From positions 1 through 38,172 of the IMG/VR virus record IMGVR_UViG_3300036790_000123: a stretch of 38,172 bases of DNA; one strand, given 5' to 3'. The translations under genes were made by a program, and so were the position numbers. This document shows, in pieces, positions 15,233 to 24,270 of this stretch. Each line of letters begins with the position of its first letter. Position 1 is the first letter of the stretch. The notes under the pieces are model-generated. The model worked only from the letters and a program-made list of their open reading frames with translations. It had not been told where the DNA came from and made no database searches. The DNA comes from a virus.

Positions 15233-16812
15233 TACCGTCCGTGTGACGGCATATCGTCCAGGGCAACAAACCGCGTACCCGCAGCAGGACTAGACACGGA
15301 CGCAGCCTCCGCCATGTCCCCAAGGACTTCGCCGTTCCCGGCAGCCCGCAACTGTGCGGCAACCTCGTTCAAATCCCACACCGTAGGCGCACCAAGCATC
15401 CGCGCGCCCCACAACGCAACCGTCACCGCACACAACGGCGTGATATCCGCCGAAGTCGCCGACCGGCGCGCCCACTTCCACAAATCCCCAAAACCCTTGC
15501 GACGCCCAGCCGCAAGAGCCTCATCCAAATCCGGCTGCGGAAACGGATACCTTAGCTCCTGGCGGTCCGTCGCATCATAAAACTGTGCGCACGCATCCCC
15601 GTAATCACGGCCATCCAACAACGTCGGATACACGCCCGCCGCTTCAAGCTCCGGCAACAACGGTGCGGCAGGACCACCCGCGTCCAACACAAACTGTGCG
15701 CTACCGCCAAGCAGTCCCGCGCAAAAACTGGCAACCCAAGACGTTCCGCGACGATGATCCACCACCGCAACCTGAAACAACCCGTCATCACGCTCACCAG
15801 CAACCGCAACACTAGCCCACGTACGATCCGGGTTCACATCCACCGCGTACGTCAAACCAGACGTAATCCGGTTCTCACGATCGCGCTCCGCGCACAACCC
15901 CCACACAGCAGCAGAAATCACGCGGCCCGCATCCTCCGACGTGTCAGGCCAATCCCCCACACCAAGACGCTCCACAGCAAACTCGCGCGGACCCATCTCC
16001 ACCGTGCGCTCCTGCTCCACACGATCCTCACTAATCCGCAGATTCAACCCCGGATTCGCGAGCGGCCACAAATCACGATCAGCCGCACCCTCACCAACCC
16101 TAGCCGGATCATCCCCCGGCACCGACCACTCAAACAACGCCACCCCACGAGCCCGCTGCATCCCCGACTCACGAATACGAGCCAACACAAGCGGACGATG
16201 ACGCGGATTCAACTGATCCCCCGCCGACGCCGTATACCACGTCTGCAAATTCCCCAACATCGACCGGGCAGCCATCGTCGGAGCAAGCGCACTCCGATCC
16301 TGCTCCGACAAAATATGCGCCTCATCATACACAATCATGTCCGTTGTGAAACCAAGACCACCCTGCCCCGTCCTCGGGATAAACAGGATGCGCTTCCCAT
16401 TCCGCAAAATGATCGCCTCAGACCCCTTCCCACGAGGAGCCGACTCAACCTCCGCCCACAAATCCGGGGACTGCTTGATCCGCGCCAACAACCGATCATA
16501 CTGCAACGTAGCCGTCTTAGCCTCATGCGCAGAATGAATAATCGTTCGCTCATGCTCAAACAAAAACAATCCAGCAAGCTCACGCGCCTCAACAACCGCG
16601 TTCTTCCCGTTCTGTCTCCCAACAATCAAACAAACAGTGCTCGACGCCCAACTACCATTCGGCAACTCGCCAAGCGCGTTACGAAGAACAAAATCCTGCC
16701 AATCATCCAGAACAAGCCCCGCCATCCCAGCAAGCGCGACAACCTCATCAGCCGACGACGACACATACTCCGGAATATGACAAAGCCTAGGACGCTGATC
16801 CCCTACCCGCAA
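15229..16812 (-). CDS. Terminase large subunit
   Basis: The DNA-packaging motor and nuclease, 527 aa from TTG 16812 (GGGAGG 6 nt upstream; GTG 16833 is an alternative). The ATPase half shows VCLIVGRQNGKNAVVE (Walker A, variant with RQNGK), MIVYDEAHIL (Walker B, DE pair) and TWYTASAG (coupling motif). The nuclease half shows YAVDVNPDRTWASVAV, VLDAGG and LDGRDYGDACAQF, supplying acidic residues. The size is normal for actinophage TerL. It overlaps TerS by about 25 bases. Its stop overlaps the stop of the rightward nucleotidyltransferase gene. Confidence 0.93.
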   Translation of the reverse strand: MRVGDQRPRLCHIPEYVSSSADEVVALAGMAGLVLDDWQDFVLRNALGELPNGSWASSTVCLIVGRQNGKNAVVEARELAGLFLFEHERTIIHSAHEAKTATLQYDRLLARIKQSPDLWAEVESAPRGKGSEAIILRNGKRILFIPRTGQGGLGFTTDMIVYDEAHILSEQDRSALAPTMAARSMLGNLQTWYTASAGDQLNPRHRPLVLARIRESGMQRARGVALFEWSVPGDDPARVGEGAADRDLWPLANPGLNLRISEDRVEQERTVEMGPREFAVERLGVGDWPDTSEDAGRVISAAVWGLCAERDRENRITSGLTYAVDVNPDRTWASVAVAGERDDGLFQVAVVDHRRGTSWVASFCAGLLGGSAQFVLDAGGPAAPLLPELEAAGVYPTLLDGRDYGDACAQFYDATDRQELRYPFPQPDLDEALAAGRRKGFGDLWKWARRSATSADITPLCAVTVALWGARMLGAPTVWDLNEVAAQLRAAGNGEVLGDMAEAASVSSPAAGTRFVALDDMPSHGRY

Positions 16813-17074
16813 GCCTAGCCTCCCGCAACGCACGCTGCCTCGTCAAATCATTCGCAACACGCTCAGGCGGAGCCAACTCACGCAACCTATTCAAAGTATC
16901 CAACAACGCCTTCGCACACATCGACTTCGACGTAGCCGAATTACGATCATCCATCTCCGACGCCAACGCCAACGCACTCGCCGCCAACGCCCCCGAAGCC
17001 AAATCCTCCGGCAACCTCGCCAAATCCCTTCGAACCGCCGCAACCACAGAAACCGCCTGGCCATCCATAGTCAC
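16787..17074 (-). CDS. Terminase small subunit-like protein
   Basis: A 95-aa helical protein. It starts at GTG 17074 by GTGA overlap with the HNH gene and runs into terL. The central part (MDDRNSATSKSMCAKALLDT, then LNRLREL) has the S/T-S-K and alternating Leu pattern common in small actinophage TerS-like proteins that sit between HNH and TerL. It would recognise the packaging site. It has no long DNA-binding domain, so confidence rests on position. Confidence 0.7.
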   Translation of the reverse strand: MTMDGQAVSVVAAVRRDLARLPEDLASGALAASALALASEMDDRNSATSKSMCAKALLDTLNRLRELAPPERVANDLTRQRALREARLAGRGSAS

Positions 17075-17610
17075 CACCAATCCGCGCGAACCAAACCACC
17101 ACGACGCAAAGACTTCTCCAACCGCGTATCCCGATTACACTTCCGATGCATCGGACCAAGATAAACCCCACGATCAAACGGAGAATGCGCAAGATCCCAC
17201 GGCTCATCCGGATGAATCCAACGATTGCACCGAGCACAAAACGCTTCACCACAAGCCACCACTGGGATCCATTCGTCACGCACTCGCTGGTGTGCAGCGC
17301 CATACCCCCGCTCAGTCGTAGACTGAGCGTGAGGACGCCTCGGACGCCCAGTTCTCCGCATCCTAGCCCACTCCCCGCACGACTCGCAATATCTGTGGCG
17401 ATTACTTACAGCCACGGCCCCACAACGAACACATTTCCGTGTCACCCCACCACCACGTGCCGCCTTGCGCCGTTCGTGCTTACGGCGATCATGTTCACGT
17501 CGGTCGCGCGTCTTATCCCGTTCACGATCCCGCTCACGACATCCCTCACAGCACCCAAAGCCATCGTCAGGCTTCGCCGCACGGCATCGTGAACATCTCA
17601 TTTGCGCCAC
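17071..17610 (-). CDS. HNH endonuclease of the packaging module
   Basis: A 179-aa protein. The N-terminal two zinc knuckles (CSRCRAAK...CCEGC and CVRCG...YCESC) flank a very basic Arg-rich linker. The C-terminal part has TTERGYGAAHQRVRDEW, CGEAFCARCNRWI, PWDLAHSPFDRG and GPMHRKCNR, which together make an HNH site with structural cysteines. HNH proteins at this position assist terminase in cos-type packaging in HK97-like phages. It overlaps the TerS start. Confidence 0.88.
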   Translation of the reverse strand: MAQMRCSRCRAAKPDDGFGCCEGCRERDRERDKTRDRREHDRRKHERRKAARGGGVTRKCVRCGAVAVSNRHRYCESCGEWARMRRTGRPRRPHAQSTTERGYGAAHQRVRDEWIPVVACGEAFCARCNRWIHPDEPWDLAHSPFDRGVYLGPMHRKCNRDTRLEKSLRRGGLVRADWW

Positions 17611-17632
17611 TTTTTGATTCGAGGGGGGGCGA

Positions 17633-18712
17633 TTAGACTGAGCGGGTCGAGCAGGTCGAGGTCGTTGGTTGACCGCCCCGGGATAGGTCTATAGAGCCAT
17701 ATAGAAGTAACTGTGACTCGCCGCTACTGCCCTTGAGTGTGTTACAGTAATGGTGTGCTAGTGAAACGTTCTCTGGGGTGTGTAGACCGCCGCGCTCGAT
17801 GGGTATGAGATGGTCCATGCTCGCGTCATCGAGTGATATGACCTTACGGGTGCAGAGATGGCATCGCCATGCGTCACGTTGCGCTATCTGCCGCGTGGTA
17901 AATAATGGGACGCTAAGGTCTGCGTTGGGTACTGTCCGTGCTAGATGTCGCTCGTGTCTGTCGCGAGCGCGTTTACCACCACGAGGTTTTGCACCACTTG
18001 CGTTGTTTACCAGTTAGTTGGCTGCCGCACTCTTGGCATTGCTCATAAAAGATCGGATCGTAGACACGTTCGCGGTCTAATATCGCGAGCGCTACGCGTT
18101 CGTTATGCCTACGGTGTCGGCGCTGTGCCCGTGTGGCACATTCGTCCTTGCAGTACTTTGGCCGACTACTCGGGAGTGGATCACCACACTCCTGGCATAC
18201 CACATACTGTCGCTGCCGAACGGGCTTAGGCGCGTTGCAGTGTGATCGCTTCTTGCGTGCGATGTACTGCTCGTGACACACAGCGCATGATGCCAGCGGT
18301 ACGTCGCTGGACTGACCATTGATGATGTGTCCTGACGCGCTGCCGTTCTCGCGTCGCCGCAGTTCTATCCCGCACGTACGACCACAAGTGCGCTGCTCAC
18401 CATACGTCGGTCGGTACTCGTTACCACATACTTCGCAGGTTCGCGGTCTACGGCCGTTATTAGGTCGCTGCCGACCCTTGGCTAGTTCCTGTTCCCGTTA
18501 GCACGTTGCGTGCGTTGGCTTTCAGCATTCCGTTTCCTCGCACATTCGACCGCAAGGCAGTAGGTACGTTTCCGCACATCGTAGAATTCGTTTTCGCAGT
18601 ACTGACATACTTGCGGAGTCGCAAGCCGATCCGCACGACGTTGTTCTCTTACGGAGTCGCGTCGGTCAGTCCATCGCTTGCGGTCTCGCTTGGTGGTTAC
18701 GGTGCTACTCAT
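17633..18712 (-). pseudogene. Multi-zinc-finger HNH protein, frameshifted
   Basis: The reading is broken into three frames, but they join into one protein of about 360 aa. The first part (ATG 18712) has CQYCENEF...YCLAVEC. The middle has CEVCGNEY, CAVCHEQY, CQECGDPLP...YCKDEC and CQECGSQL. The last has WRCHLCTRKVISLDD and MDHLIPIERGG with LAHHYCNTLKG, a typical HNH end. The shifts fit extra bases in GGG 18494-18496 and GG 18488-18489 (first junction) and CC at 17985-17986 (second), named by the coding strand. As written, no HNH product can be made except from internal restarts. The repeated zinc ribbons are unusual. Confidence 0.75.
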
Positions 18713-19175
18713 GTTCTGTGTCACTGTCGGTAAGGTGGCTTACGCGTTCTTGTGCGGCTCGAAACATCGCTAATGACGCTAGGCCGATAAGGGATCGTGA
18801 TGCTGCGTAGGCTTCACCTTCGTCTAGGTCGGTGCGGGCTTGTTTCTGCCGATCTTCGATTATCTCCCAGTGTGGGAGTCCGTACCACTGTCGGTCCTGT
18901 TTCAATTGTTCGACGGTTTCGCTGATGATTTGGTCGAAGGCGTCTACGACTTCGACCATTACACTGTCGATGACGCCTGCCCTGCGGCCAGGTGATCTAG
19001 CTGGAATGCCGTGTCTAGCAAGTGCACGCACAACGCTCGGCTGACTGCATCCGAGTTCGCGAGCAAGATCGCGCGTCGTGCGTTCCTTGGCGACATACTC
19101 AGTATGTAGCCAGTCGCGTGAAGTGAGACTAGGCGTAAGTAGGTCCGTCCCAACAGCCGCACCCGGTGAACTCAA
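18705..19175 (-). CDS. Helix-turn-helix DNA-binding protein
   Basis: About 156 aa. The N-terminal half carries a helix-turn-helix (YVAKERTTRDLARELGCSQP, then SVVRALARHGIPA) of the type in Hin-like and homeodomain-like phage proteins. The rest is helical (DAFDQIISETVEQLKQD). The start is uncertain: TTG 19175 and TTG 19184 are in frame inside the overlapping upstream gene, and neither has a good ribosome site. A DNA-packaging recognition role upstream of the HNH/Ter block is possible, as is regulation. Confidence 0.65.
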   Translation of the reverse strand: MSSPGAAVGTDLLTPSLTSRDWLHTEYVAKERTTRDLARELGCSQPSVVRALARHGIPARSPGRRAGVIDSVMVEVVDAFDQIISETVEQLKQDRQWYGLPHWEIIEDRQKQARTDLDEGEAYAASRSLIGLASLAMFRAAQERVSHLTDSDTEHE

Positions 19176-19407
19176 GAACCTCAAGATCGCACCGCGTGCA
19201 AACACCGACCACGAACTCGGTTGTATCGGGTTCTGCATCCTCTTCGAGGATCGGCGGCAGCGCGTACCAGCCGTCGTCGTCTGTCGAGCGCACACGACCG
19301 TAGGGCGCTTCGTGGCGACTGCCTGACGATACTTTGCTCGGGCCATAGTCCACGCTTTGGTGAACCAATTGGCCGTCTTTGTTTTGGACCAAGCGTTGAC
19401 GTTCCAA
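19129..19407 (-). CDS. Small cysteine-containing protein
   Basis: A 92-aa acidic protein from TTG 19407, with AGGAGA 4 nt upstream. The C-terminus has VCTRCDLEVLEFTGCGCW, so metal binding is likely. It overlaps the start of the helix-turn-helix gene. A gap of 87 bp precedes it, which could hold a leftward promoter (TTTACG ... TAGAAC), but the match is weak. Confidence 0.6.
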   Translation of the reverse strand: MERQRLVQNKDGQLVHQSVDYGPSKVSSGSRHEAPYGRVRSTDDDGWYALPPILEEDAEPDTTEFVVGVCTRCDLEVLEFTGCGCWDGPTYA

Positions 19408-19494
19408 CGGTTCTCCTTGGTTTAGCGTGTTCTATCCGTAACACGTAAACTAGCACCGTGGCGTAATTGATACGCGGTTTTGATTCGCAAATTG

Positions 19495-19899
19495 TCATGG
19501 CGTCAACGCTGATGTGAACCGTGATTCAAGCCAACGACCCTCAGACTGTAGCCGCGCGATATTATCCGCGACCCTGACAACCTCAGCGCTAACCCCGTAA
19601 AACCAACCGCTAGGCAGTCTAGTATCAGCCCACTTCTCCCACAACGCGTCCCTGAGCGCCTCGTCACCGCATACGACCTGTAGTACGATTAGTTCGTTGG
19701 GGTTGCGTCGCTGCAACGCTGCGATACGCCTAGCCAAGTCTTGTCGTGTCATCGTGATTAGCAGCAGGTCGCTGGCTACTTGGCGTTGTTCGGCGACGAA
19801 AAGGATGATCGGTTCGCCACGTTTGTTCACACGCACATTTAGATACGAAGACCAAGCATTATCCGTAAAACAAGCACGACTCTCAGTGTACGAGGTCAT
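19495..19899 (-). CDS. T5orf172-like (GIY-YIG superfamily) protein
   Basis: A 134-aa protein from ATG 19899 (ATGA overlap). ARRIAALQRRNPNELIVLQV, a DEALRDALWEKWADTR helix and SGWFYG follow the T5orf172/Meiotically-upregulated-113 order (L..Lq.gnP..L.ll, E..lH..F, GEWF). The first Tyr/Lys-containing strand of the active site is poorly preserved, so it may be a degenerate copy of its upstream neighbour. Confidence 0.6.
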   Translation of the reverse strand: MTSYTESRACFTDNAWSSYLNVRVNKRGEPIILFVAEQRQVASDLLLITMTRQDLARRIAALQRRNPNELIVLQVVCGDEALRDALWEKWADTRLPSGWFYGVSAEVVRVADNIARLQSEGRWLESRFTSALTP

Positions 19900-20348
19900 A
19901 CCAAGATTGGTCCATTGGCTAGCGACTCTATGGCCGCCTCCATAATAGAAGTCCACGCCATCCTCGCACCTATACACTGCTCGTTTGCTATAAGGTCAGC
20001 ATACGTAAGGATCTCCGCTTGATACCCATTACCGAACCACTCACCGCCAACGTGTGCTTCCTCAAATCGTCTGTGCAGCCTTTTCTCGTCATCAACTAGA
20101 CCACGAATAATTTGCCGTACGATCAGCCGACGCGGATTACCGCTCTGCATTCCGGACAGTCGCAAAAACAGGTTTCGTGTAACACCGATCTTGATGGCGC
20201 TTTCTTGGTTGTCGCGTTCCAAGACAAAATAGACACAAGACTTCACGGATAGATCGCCTATCCACATAGCCGTTTCCGTCGCTTCACGCGATAACCATCG
20301 ATCAGCCGCAGCAGGCAGGCCTCTCATTTGAGGATCGTATCTCTTCAC
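19896..20348 (-). CDS. T5orf172/MUG113 domain protein (GIY-YIG superfamily)
   Basis: A 150-aa protein from GTG 20348 with AGGAG upstream. SCVYFVLERD, AIKIGVTRNLFLRLSGMQSG, NPRRLIVRQIIRG, DEKRLHRRFEEAHVGGEWF contain the full pattern of this nuclease-related domain (Y-x-F, K-x-G-x-T, L-H-x-x-F, GEWF). Function in phages is unproven: nuclease, homing or regulatory. It is followed by a second, weaker copy, suggesting tandem duplication. Confidence 0.8.
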   Translation of the reverse strand: MKRYDPQMRGLPAAADRWLSREATETAMWIGDLSVKSCVYFVLERDNQESAIKIGVTRNLFLRLSGMQSGNPRRLIVRQIIRGLVDDEKRLHRRFEEAHVGGEWFGNGYQAEILTYADLIANEQCIGARMAWTSIMEAAIESLANGPILV

Positions 20349-21034
20349 TTCGGTTCTCCTGTCGTGGGCTTCAACTTTGCCTCAGACCTAATCCGCGAAA
20401 TCGTCCTCGCTGACCCGAACCACGGTGCGATCTTCTCAACCTCACGGGAATGCACACCAACATACTTCGACAACAGCTCGCGGTTCTTCTCCTCCGTGCT
20501 CGCCGTAATCCACGACCTCGACGCGCCACGGCCAAGAAACTCGTCCCAGTCGTTTTCGATCAGTTCGATATGCCTTAGAAACCAGATCCAGTGCGCTTCC
20601 ATTCGCATATCCAACGTCGTGCGAAACAACGCGGGGTCAGGTGGAGCACCATCACTCTCACCGCCCTTGATTTTCGTTGACCCTAACGCTGCTACACCAG
20701 GACCCGGTTCAAGTACGGCTTCGGCCCTGAGAGCGTCTAGGCGCTGTCCTAACGTCATTCGCTCGCGCGCCGCACGCCGACTAGCCGCGTGGTCGCGTTG
20801 CAGGTCAGCATGCCTCTCGTTCGATTCGACAGCGTTCTGGTTGAGCCACCGACGCTCGTCGGACGCGAGAATGCTGCGCTCGTGTTTCTTGTACTGTCGT
20901 TTCCAACCGCGCAACAATTCGCGCTTGTCATCGGCTGCCTCGACAGCGTTTTTGATGTCGAAGGGTTTGATGCCGAGTTTGAATCCTAGGTTGTACAGGT
21001 CGTCGATTACTGCCTCGTCGGTGTCTACACTCAC
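20345..21034 (-). CDS. Conserved hypothetical protein
   Basis: A 229-aa soluble helical protein from GTG 21034 with GAGGAG five bases ahead, overlapping the previous stop. The middle is very charged (RELLRGWKRQYKKHERSILA). The C-terminal half has RMEAHWIWFLRHIELIENDW and RSWITASTEEKNRELLSKYV. I do not recognise a family. Its position upstream of the packaging block hints at a DNA-related role. Confidence 0.65.
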   Translation of the reverse strand: MSVDTDEAVIDDLYNLGFKLGIKPFDIKNAVEAADDKRELLRGWKRQYKKHERSILASDERRWLNQNAVESNERHADLQRDHAASRRAARERMTLGQRLDALRAEAVLEPGPGVAALGSTKIKGGESDGAPPDPALFRTTLDMRMEAHWIWFLRHIELIENDWDEFLGRGASRSWITASTEEKNRELLSKYVGVHSREVEKIAPWFGSARTISRIRSEAKLKPTTGEPK

Positions 21035-21447
21035 ACGGTCTCCTCGTCGTAATCGGCTCGCAACTGTTGAACAGCATCGACAGTCTCGGCAACCATGCGG
21101 CTCGCTGAGCGCATTCTCGTCCACTGCTCGAATCCTGTGTCAAGCGATTCGGCGGGTGTGCCAGTCCAGAACGGGTCGGTTGGTCCGCCGCGACAGTAGT
21201 CGCTTACGTCGGCACCGGAGGCGACTAGACAGTCCCATAGTCCGCGTGTCAATAGAATGTTTGTGGTGTCTTTCTCCCGGCTTTGAAGGAACGGCAAAGC
21301 AGCCGTGACGGCAGCCTCAGCCTGCGCAAGATAACCAACCCTGATTGCTTCCCATTCCGCTACTGGATAGTCGTTAGGGTTGTAACTGTCGATGCGTGCG
21401 ATTTCGCTTGCTGCCATGTCGATAGCGTCTTGTGGTATCTCGCTCAC
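21031..21447 (-). CDS. Hypothetical protein
   Basis: A 138-aa protein from GTG 21447 by GTGA overlap. Helical N-terminus (DMAASEIARID, LAQAEAAVTAALPFL). This Ala-rich pattern recurs in actinophage early proteins of unknown function. No motif is visible. Confidence 0.65.
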   Translation of the reverse strand: MSEIPQDAIDMAASEIARIDSYNPNDYPVAEWEAIRVGYLAQAEAAVTAALPFLQSREKDTTNILLTRGLWDCLVASGADVSDYCRGGPTDPFWTGTPAESLDTGFEQWTRMRSASRMVAETVDAVQQLRADYDEETV

Positions 21448-21710
21448 GACACATCCTCCAAATCAACATATGCGTACAGCTGGTAGCGATCCCACCAGAA
21501 CGTTTCACCTGTTTCAAGGTCAACGCCTTCGATACGGAGCGGGCCACGCTCAACGGGCGGCACACTGACCGCAAGCACATCCCAATGGTTCTCGTCTGCT
21601 ATGCGGTCGATTTCCTGTCCTAGTTGCCAGATTGACACGGGAAACACTTGCAGTAGTTTGCTAGCTTCGGGGTTCATATCAGCCCATGCTGCGACTGTTC
21701 GTGTGTTCAT
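21444..21710 (-). CDS. Hypothetical protein
   Basis: An 88-aa protein from ATG 21710 (ATGA overlap). It contains FPVSIWQLGQEIDRIADENH and an acidic end, VDLETGETFWWDRYQLYAYV. It resembles small phage proteins seen beside the frameshifted upstream gene, but no domain can be named. Confidence 0.6.
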   Translation of the reverse strand: MNTRTVAAWADMNPEASKLLQVFPVSIWQLGQEIDRIADENHWDVLAVSVPPVERGPLRIEGVDLETGETFWWDRYQLYAYVDLEDVS

Positions 21711-22101
21711 GCGGCCTCCTTGACGAACAAGCCGTCAGGCTCACTCTCAATCACAGACGCGATCTCGTCGAAGGTTTTACCGTTATCGTTGAGTTCCGTT
21801 AGTGACTCGTAGTACGACCCAAAATCACCCGATTCACTTGTGAGCGCCAACCAAACCTGCACTAGTGGAGGCAAGACGGCAATCCTATCATCGAAGTTCC
21901 CAATGTCCCACAGAGGCACGCCGGATCGACAGACCTTTGATCTCACGTTGGTATAGTTCGCATGCTACGCCCAAGCAACAGTAAGTGTTCTTATCTCCTA
22001 AGCCACCACCGCCGATGCTGTGTCTGTTTCAGATATCCTCGTCCTTGCTTGTACTTGCCGCCGCGTAGTGCTTCAACCCACAGTTTAGCGTTATCGTTCA
22101 C
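21707..22101 (-). pseudogene. Phage conserved protein (CCLGVAC family), frameshifted
   Basis: This belongs to a common actinophage family with LWVEALRGGKYKQGRGYL, NTYCCLGVACELYQ and LPPLVQVWLAL...LTELNDNGKTFDEIASVIES. Here the three segments lie in three frames. Removing one G from GG (22012-22013) and one from GGG (21899-21901, coding strand) rejoins them into about 131 aa. The GTG 22101 start overlaps the upstream stop. As written, a 36-aa peptide is made, and the last 79 codons could only come from an internal GTG. The function of the family is unknown. Confidence 0.75.
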
Positions 22102-22307
22102 ACGTTCTCCCTAAGAGCCTCGGACGCGATACGCCGCAAAGCCGTCGTAGTCGGGTTCTCGCGAGGCGCGATCGGACTACCCTGAAACTCGTCGTAACTA
22201 CGAATCGTGTGAAGAGCATCAGCGTACTTGTCGCGTTCCGCTTCCACCGAACTAAACCTGTCACGCCAATACGCTAAGTCGTTCTCACATAAAGCTGTTT
22301 GGTTCAT
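22098..22307 (-). CDS. Small helical protein
   Basis: A 69-aa protein. A coiled-coil-like N-terminal helix (LAYWRDRFSSVEAERDKYAD) is followed by a short basic helix. Small EAxRD proteins like this are common in phage early regions, with no known role. The stop overlaps the next GTG. Confidence 0.65.
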   Translation of the reverse strand: MNQTALCENDLAYWRDRFSSVEAERDKYADALHTIRSYDEFQGSPIAPRENPTTTALRRIASEALRENV

Positions 22308-22311
22308 GGTT

Positions 22312-22584
22312 TCACACTCCTACCTCAACCGGGTCAAGACCAAGAGCCCTAGTCACCAAAACCGCGTCATCATAACTCAACGTGCGACGCTGACACACAT
22401 ACCGGCCAGACGAATAGCTTTTCACCCCCAACAACCGCAACACGTGCGTCCCATCACCACGACCACCAGGCTTCACCCAACCACAACACGTCGCAACCGC
22501 CGCTGCAGACATATCGGACCGTAAAAACGCTTCGCGCAACACCGTATTATCCACACGATCCGCATCGTTCTTGACGCCCTTCAC
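22312..22584 (-). CDS. Probable DNA-binding protein
   Basis: A 90-aa protein from GTG 22584. AAAVATCCGWVKPGGRGDGT and LSYDDAVLVTRALGLDPVEVGV look like a helix-turn-helix with a wing. This family of small regulators recurs near WhiB-like and zinc-finger genes in actinophages. It overlaps the upstream 241-aa gene. Confidence 0.6.
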   Translation of the reverse strand: MKGVKNDADRVDNTVLREAFLRSDMSAAAVATCCGWVKPGGRGDGTHVLRLLGVKSYSSGRYVCQRRTLSYDDAVLVTRALGLDPVEVGV

Positions 22585-23306
22585 GCCGCCACCAAACCAA
22601 ACACTTCCGCAGCCCTCGCCTGCGAAACATCAAACCGCACATTAGGATAAAGGTCGTCCAAGGTGAAAACCGGGACACCATTCACTACCACAAGTTTTTC
22701 GTGCGCCATCAAAAGCCGGTCAACCGTGTCAACCGACACGTACGCTTGGCCTTCACGCATAATCCGGCGAATCGTGCGGTCTGTCAACCCTGCGTTGCGC
22801 GCATACTCGTGCAGGTTTTCCACGCTAGGAATCGCCTGTTCCAACCAGTCCACGAACGGGTTAGCTGGGATGATCGCCTCAGCGATCGTCTTGCGAATCC
22901 GTGCAGGCTTGCCCAAACGCATCTGTCGCAAACGATAGTCCATGCGAGCAGTCTCAAGTTTTATAGCCCACTTTTCCGGGTCGGCTTTCACTCGATAATA
23001 GTGGCGTCGCGAATACTCGCGTGACATTTCACGGTTCTTATCGCGCCAGTTCGCCTGCCAGTCACGCCGCTGCTGTTTCAACCGCTCATGCTCACTGGGC
23101 TCCTTGTACCTCTCTTTCACTCGCGCACCAATTTGGTCGATCTGACACCGCTTACAATGCCATTGGCGAATCTTCTCTCCGAACGTGTCAGGCTTGTTTT
23201 TCGACGCGTAGAAGCCGTCAACAAGGTTTTTCACTTCTTTGCATCGAGAGCACCGGCGAACCCACTCGCCGTTTTTGTCCTTGAACGTTGCTGCCTCACG
23301 CTTCAC
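22581..23306 (-). CDS. Zinc-ribbon protein with C-terminal HTH
   Basis: A 241-aa protein from GTG 23306. Residues 18-55 hold CSRCKEVKNLVDGFYASK and later WHCKRCQ, a zinc ribbon of the kind found in HNH-related phage proteins. The centre is a highly charged helix. The C-terminal third (LHEYARNAGLTDRTIRRIMR, then EGQAYVSVDTVDRLLMA) is an XRE-like helix-turn-helix. It is likely a DNA-binding regulator. No nuclease motif is seen. Confidence 0.7.
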   Translation of the reverse strand: MKREAATFKDKNGEWVRRCSRCKEVKNLVDGFYASKNKPDTFGEKIRQWHCKRCQIDQIGARVKERYKEPSEHERLKQQRRDWQANWRDKNREMSREYSRRHYYRVKADPEKWAIKLETARMDYRLRQMRLGKPARIRKTIAEAIIPANPFVDWLEQAIPSVENLHEYARNAGLTDRTIRRIMREGQAYVSVDTVDRLLMAHEKLVVVNGVPVFTLDDLYPNVRFDVSQARAAEVFGLVAA

Positions 23307-23497
23307 GCTGCCGCGTCCCCAAACACAACAGGCTTAGCACCAGTAATGTTCTTCTTGCCCCACCCTATCTTCGACTGAAACTGCACAGCCAGCCTCGCTA
23401 GCTCCGCGCCGTGAACCTCACAAAACGGCGGGTACTTTTCCGATACAGGGCGCGCACACCTGTCGCCGCTCCTACAAGTCGCCTTACGCTTCACCAT
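23303..23497 (-). CDS. Small zinc-binding-like protein
   Basis: A 64-aa protein from ATG 23497 (TGATG overlap). CRSGDRCARPVSEKYPPFCEVHG is a Cys/His cluster as in small phage zinc fingers. Function unknown. Confidence 0.65.
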   Translation of the reverse strand: MVKRKATCRSGDRCARPVSEKYPPFCEVHGAELARLAVQFQSKIGWGKKNITGAKPVVFGDAAA

Positions 23498-24135
23498 CAA
23501 TGTTCTCCTTTACCGTGCATTCTCACATGGTCACCAACAAGCATGAAATGAAAATCGAGAAACGCCTCCTTAGCCTCAACAGGTGACAAACAGCGAATCA
23601 TATCATCATCGTCCGTCGGAATAGGCGGCATACTCTCACCGTTATCCGGCAGCCACCCTTCACCTTGCGAACGCATCAGATGCTTAGCCTCAAACCGTTT
23701 AGCCCAATTATCCGCGCGTTTCACCAACGGGTCATGTAACTGGTCAACCGTCCACAACGGAAGACCGTCCAACCATCCTATCGCCAGACAGATAGCCTCC
23801 TCGATCCGTGAGACACGCTCATGGTAATCCGGTGGCAGCAACGACTTCGCAGGTGCCTGAATGTCGCCGAACCCGTCGATGCCCTCATGGTTGTCGTGAT
23901 GTAGTCCTGCAAACTGGATTGACAATGGCGCGTTGATCTTCCGCAGCTTGTTTGCCACGAGGACAGCGTGTTCGGCGTCCGAGAAATATTCGCAATGTCC
24001 GCCGTAGCGGCACACGCACGATAGTGCTTGTGCGATAGAGCCAAGGTCGATTGCGCTTGCGTCTGGCGCCGAGGGGTCGAATGCGGCCCCTGAGTACAAT
24101 TCGATCTCGTGCGTGGAGAAAGCGTGTTGGGTCAT
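23497..24135 (-). CDS. HD-domain phosphohydrolase
   Basis: A 212-aa protein from ATG 24135. IDLGSIAQALSCVCRYGGHC, YFSDAEHAVLVANKL, AGLHHDNHEGIDGFGDIQAP and a late PLVKRADNWAKRFEAKHLM follow the pattern of YfbR/HDDC2-type HD hydrolases that act on nucleotides: H...HD...D, here with an HHDN version. A phage nucleotide-pool role is likely. Confidence 0.8.
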   Translation of the reverse strand: MTQHAFSTHEIELYSGAAFDPSAPDASAIDLGSIAQALSCVCRYGGHCEYFSDAEHAVLVANKLRKINAPLSIQFAGLHHDNHEGIDGFGDIQAPAKSLLPPDYHERVSRIEEAICLAIGWLDGLPLWTVDQLHDPLVKRADNWAKRFEAKHLMRSQGEGWLPDNGESMPPIPTDDDDMIRCLSPVEAKEAFLDFHFMLVGDHVRMHGKGEH

Positions 24136-24270
24136 CCGTGACCCTCCACACCTAAGCCGTTCTCAGCCGTTGTAAAGCCATCCCAAGGCGATCCCACCAA
24201 CCCAGCGCAGGATCGCCCCAGAACGCCTGACAACGCACCACAGGGCATTGTGCGCGACCCGTGCCGCCGC

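Noticed and set aside
15754-16818. Plus-strand frame of 354 codons
   Set aside because: Antisense to terL, of extreme His/Arg/Pro composition; not a gene.
19181-19498. Minus-strand frame overlapping the 92-aa gene
   Set aside because: Starts by ATGA overlap but becomes Arg-rich where the 92-aa frame is normal; the latter has AGGAG before its start.
24136-24270. Small gene between the HD hydrolase and the acidic protein
   Set aside because: Frames of 29-38 codons exist, one ending in an ATGA overlap, but none has both a start codon and a ribosome site.
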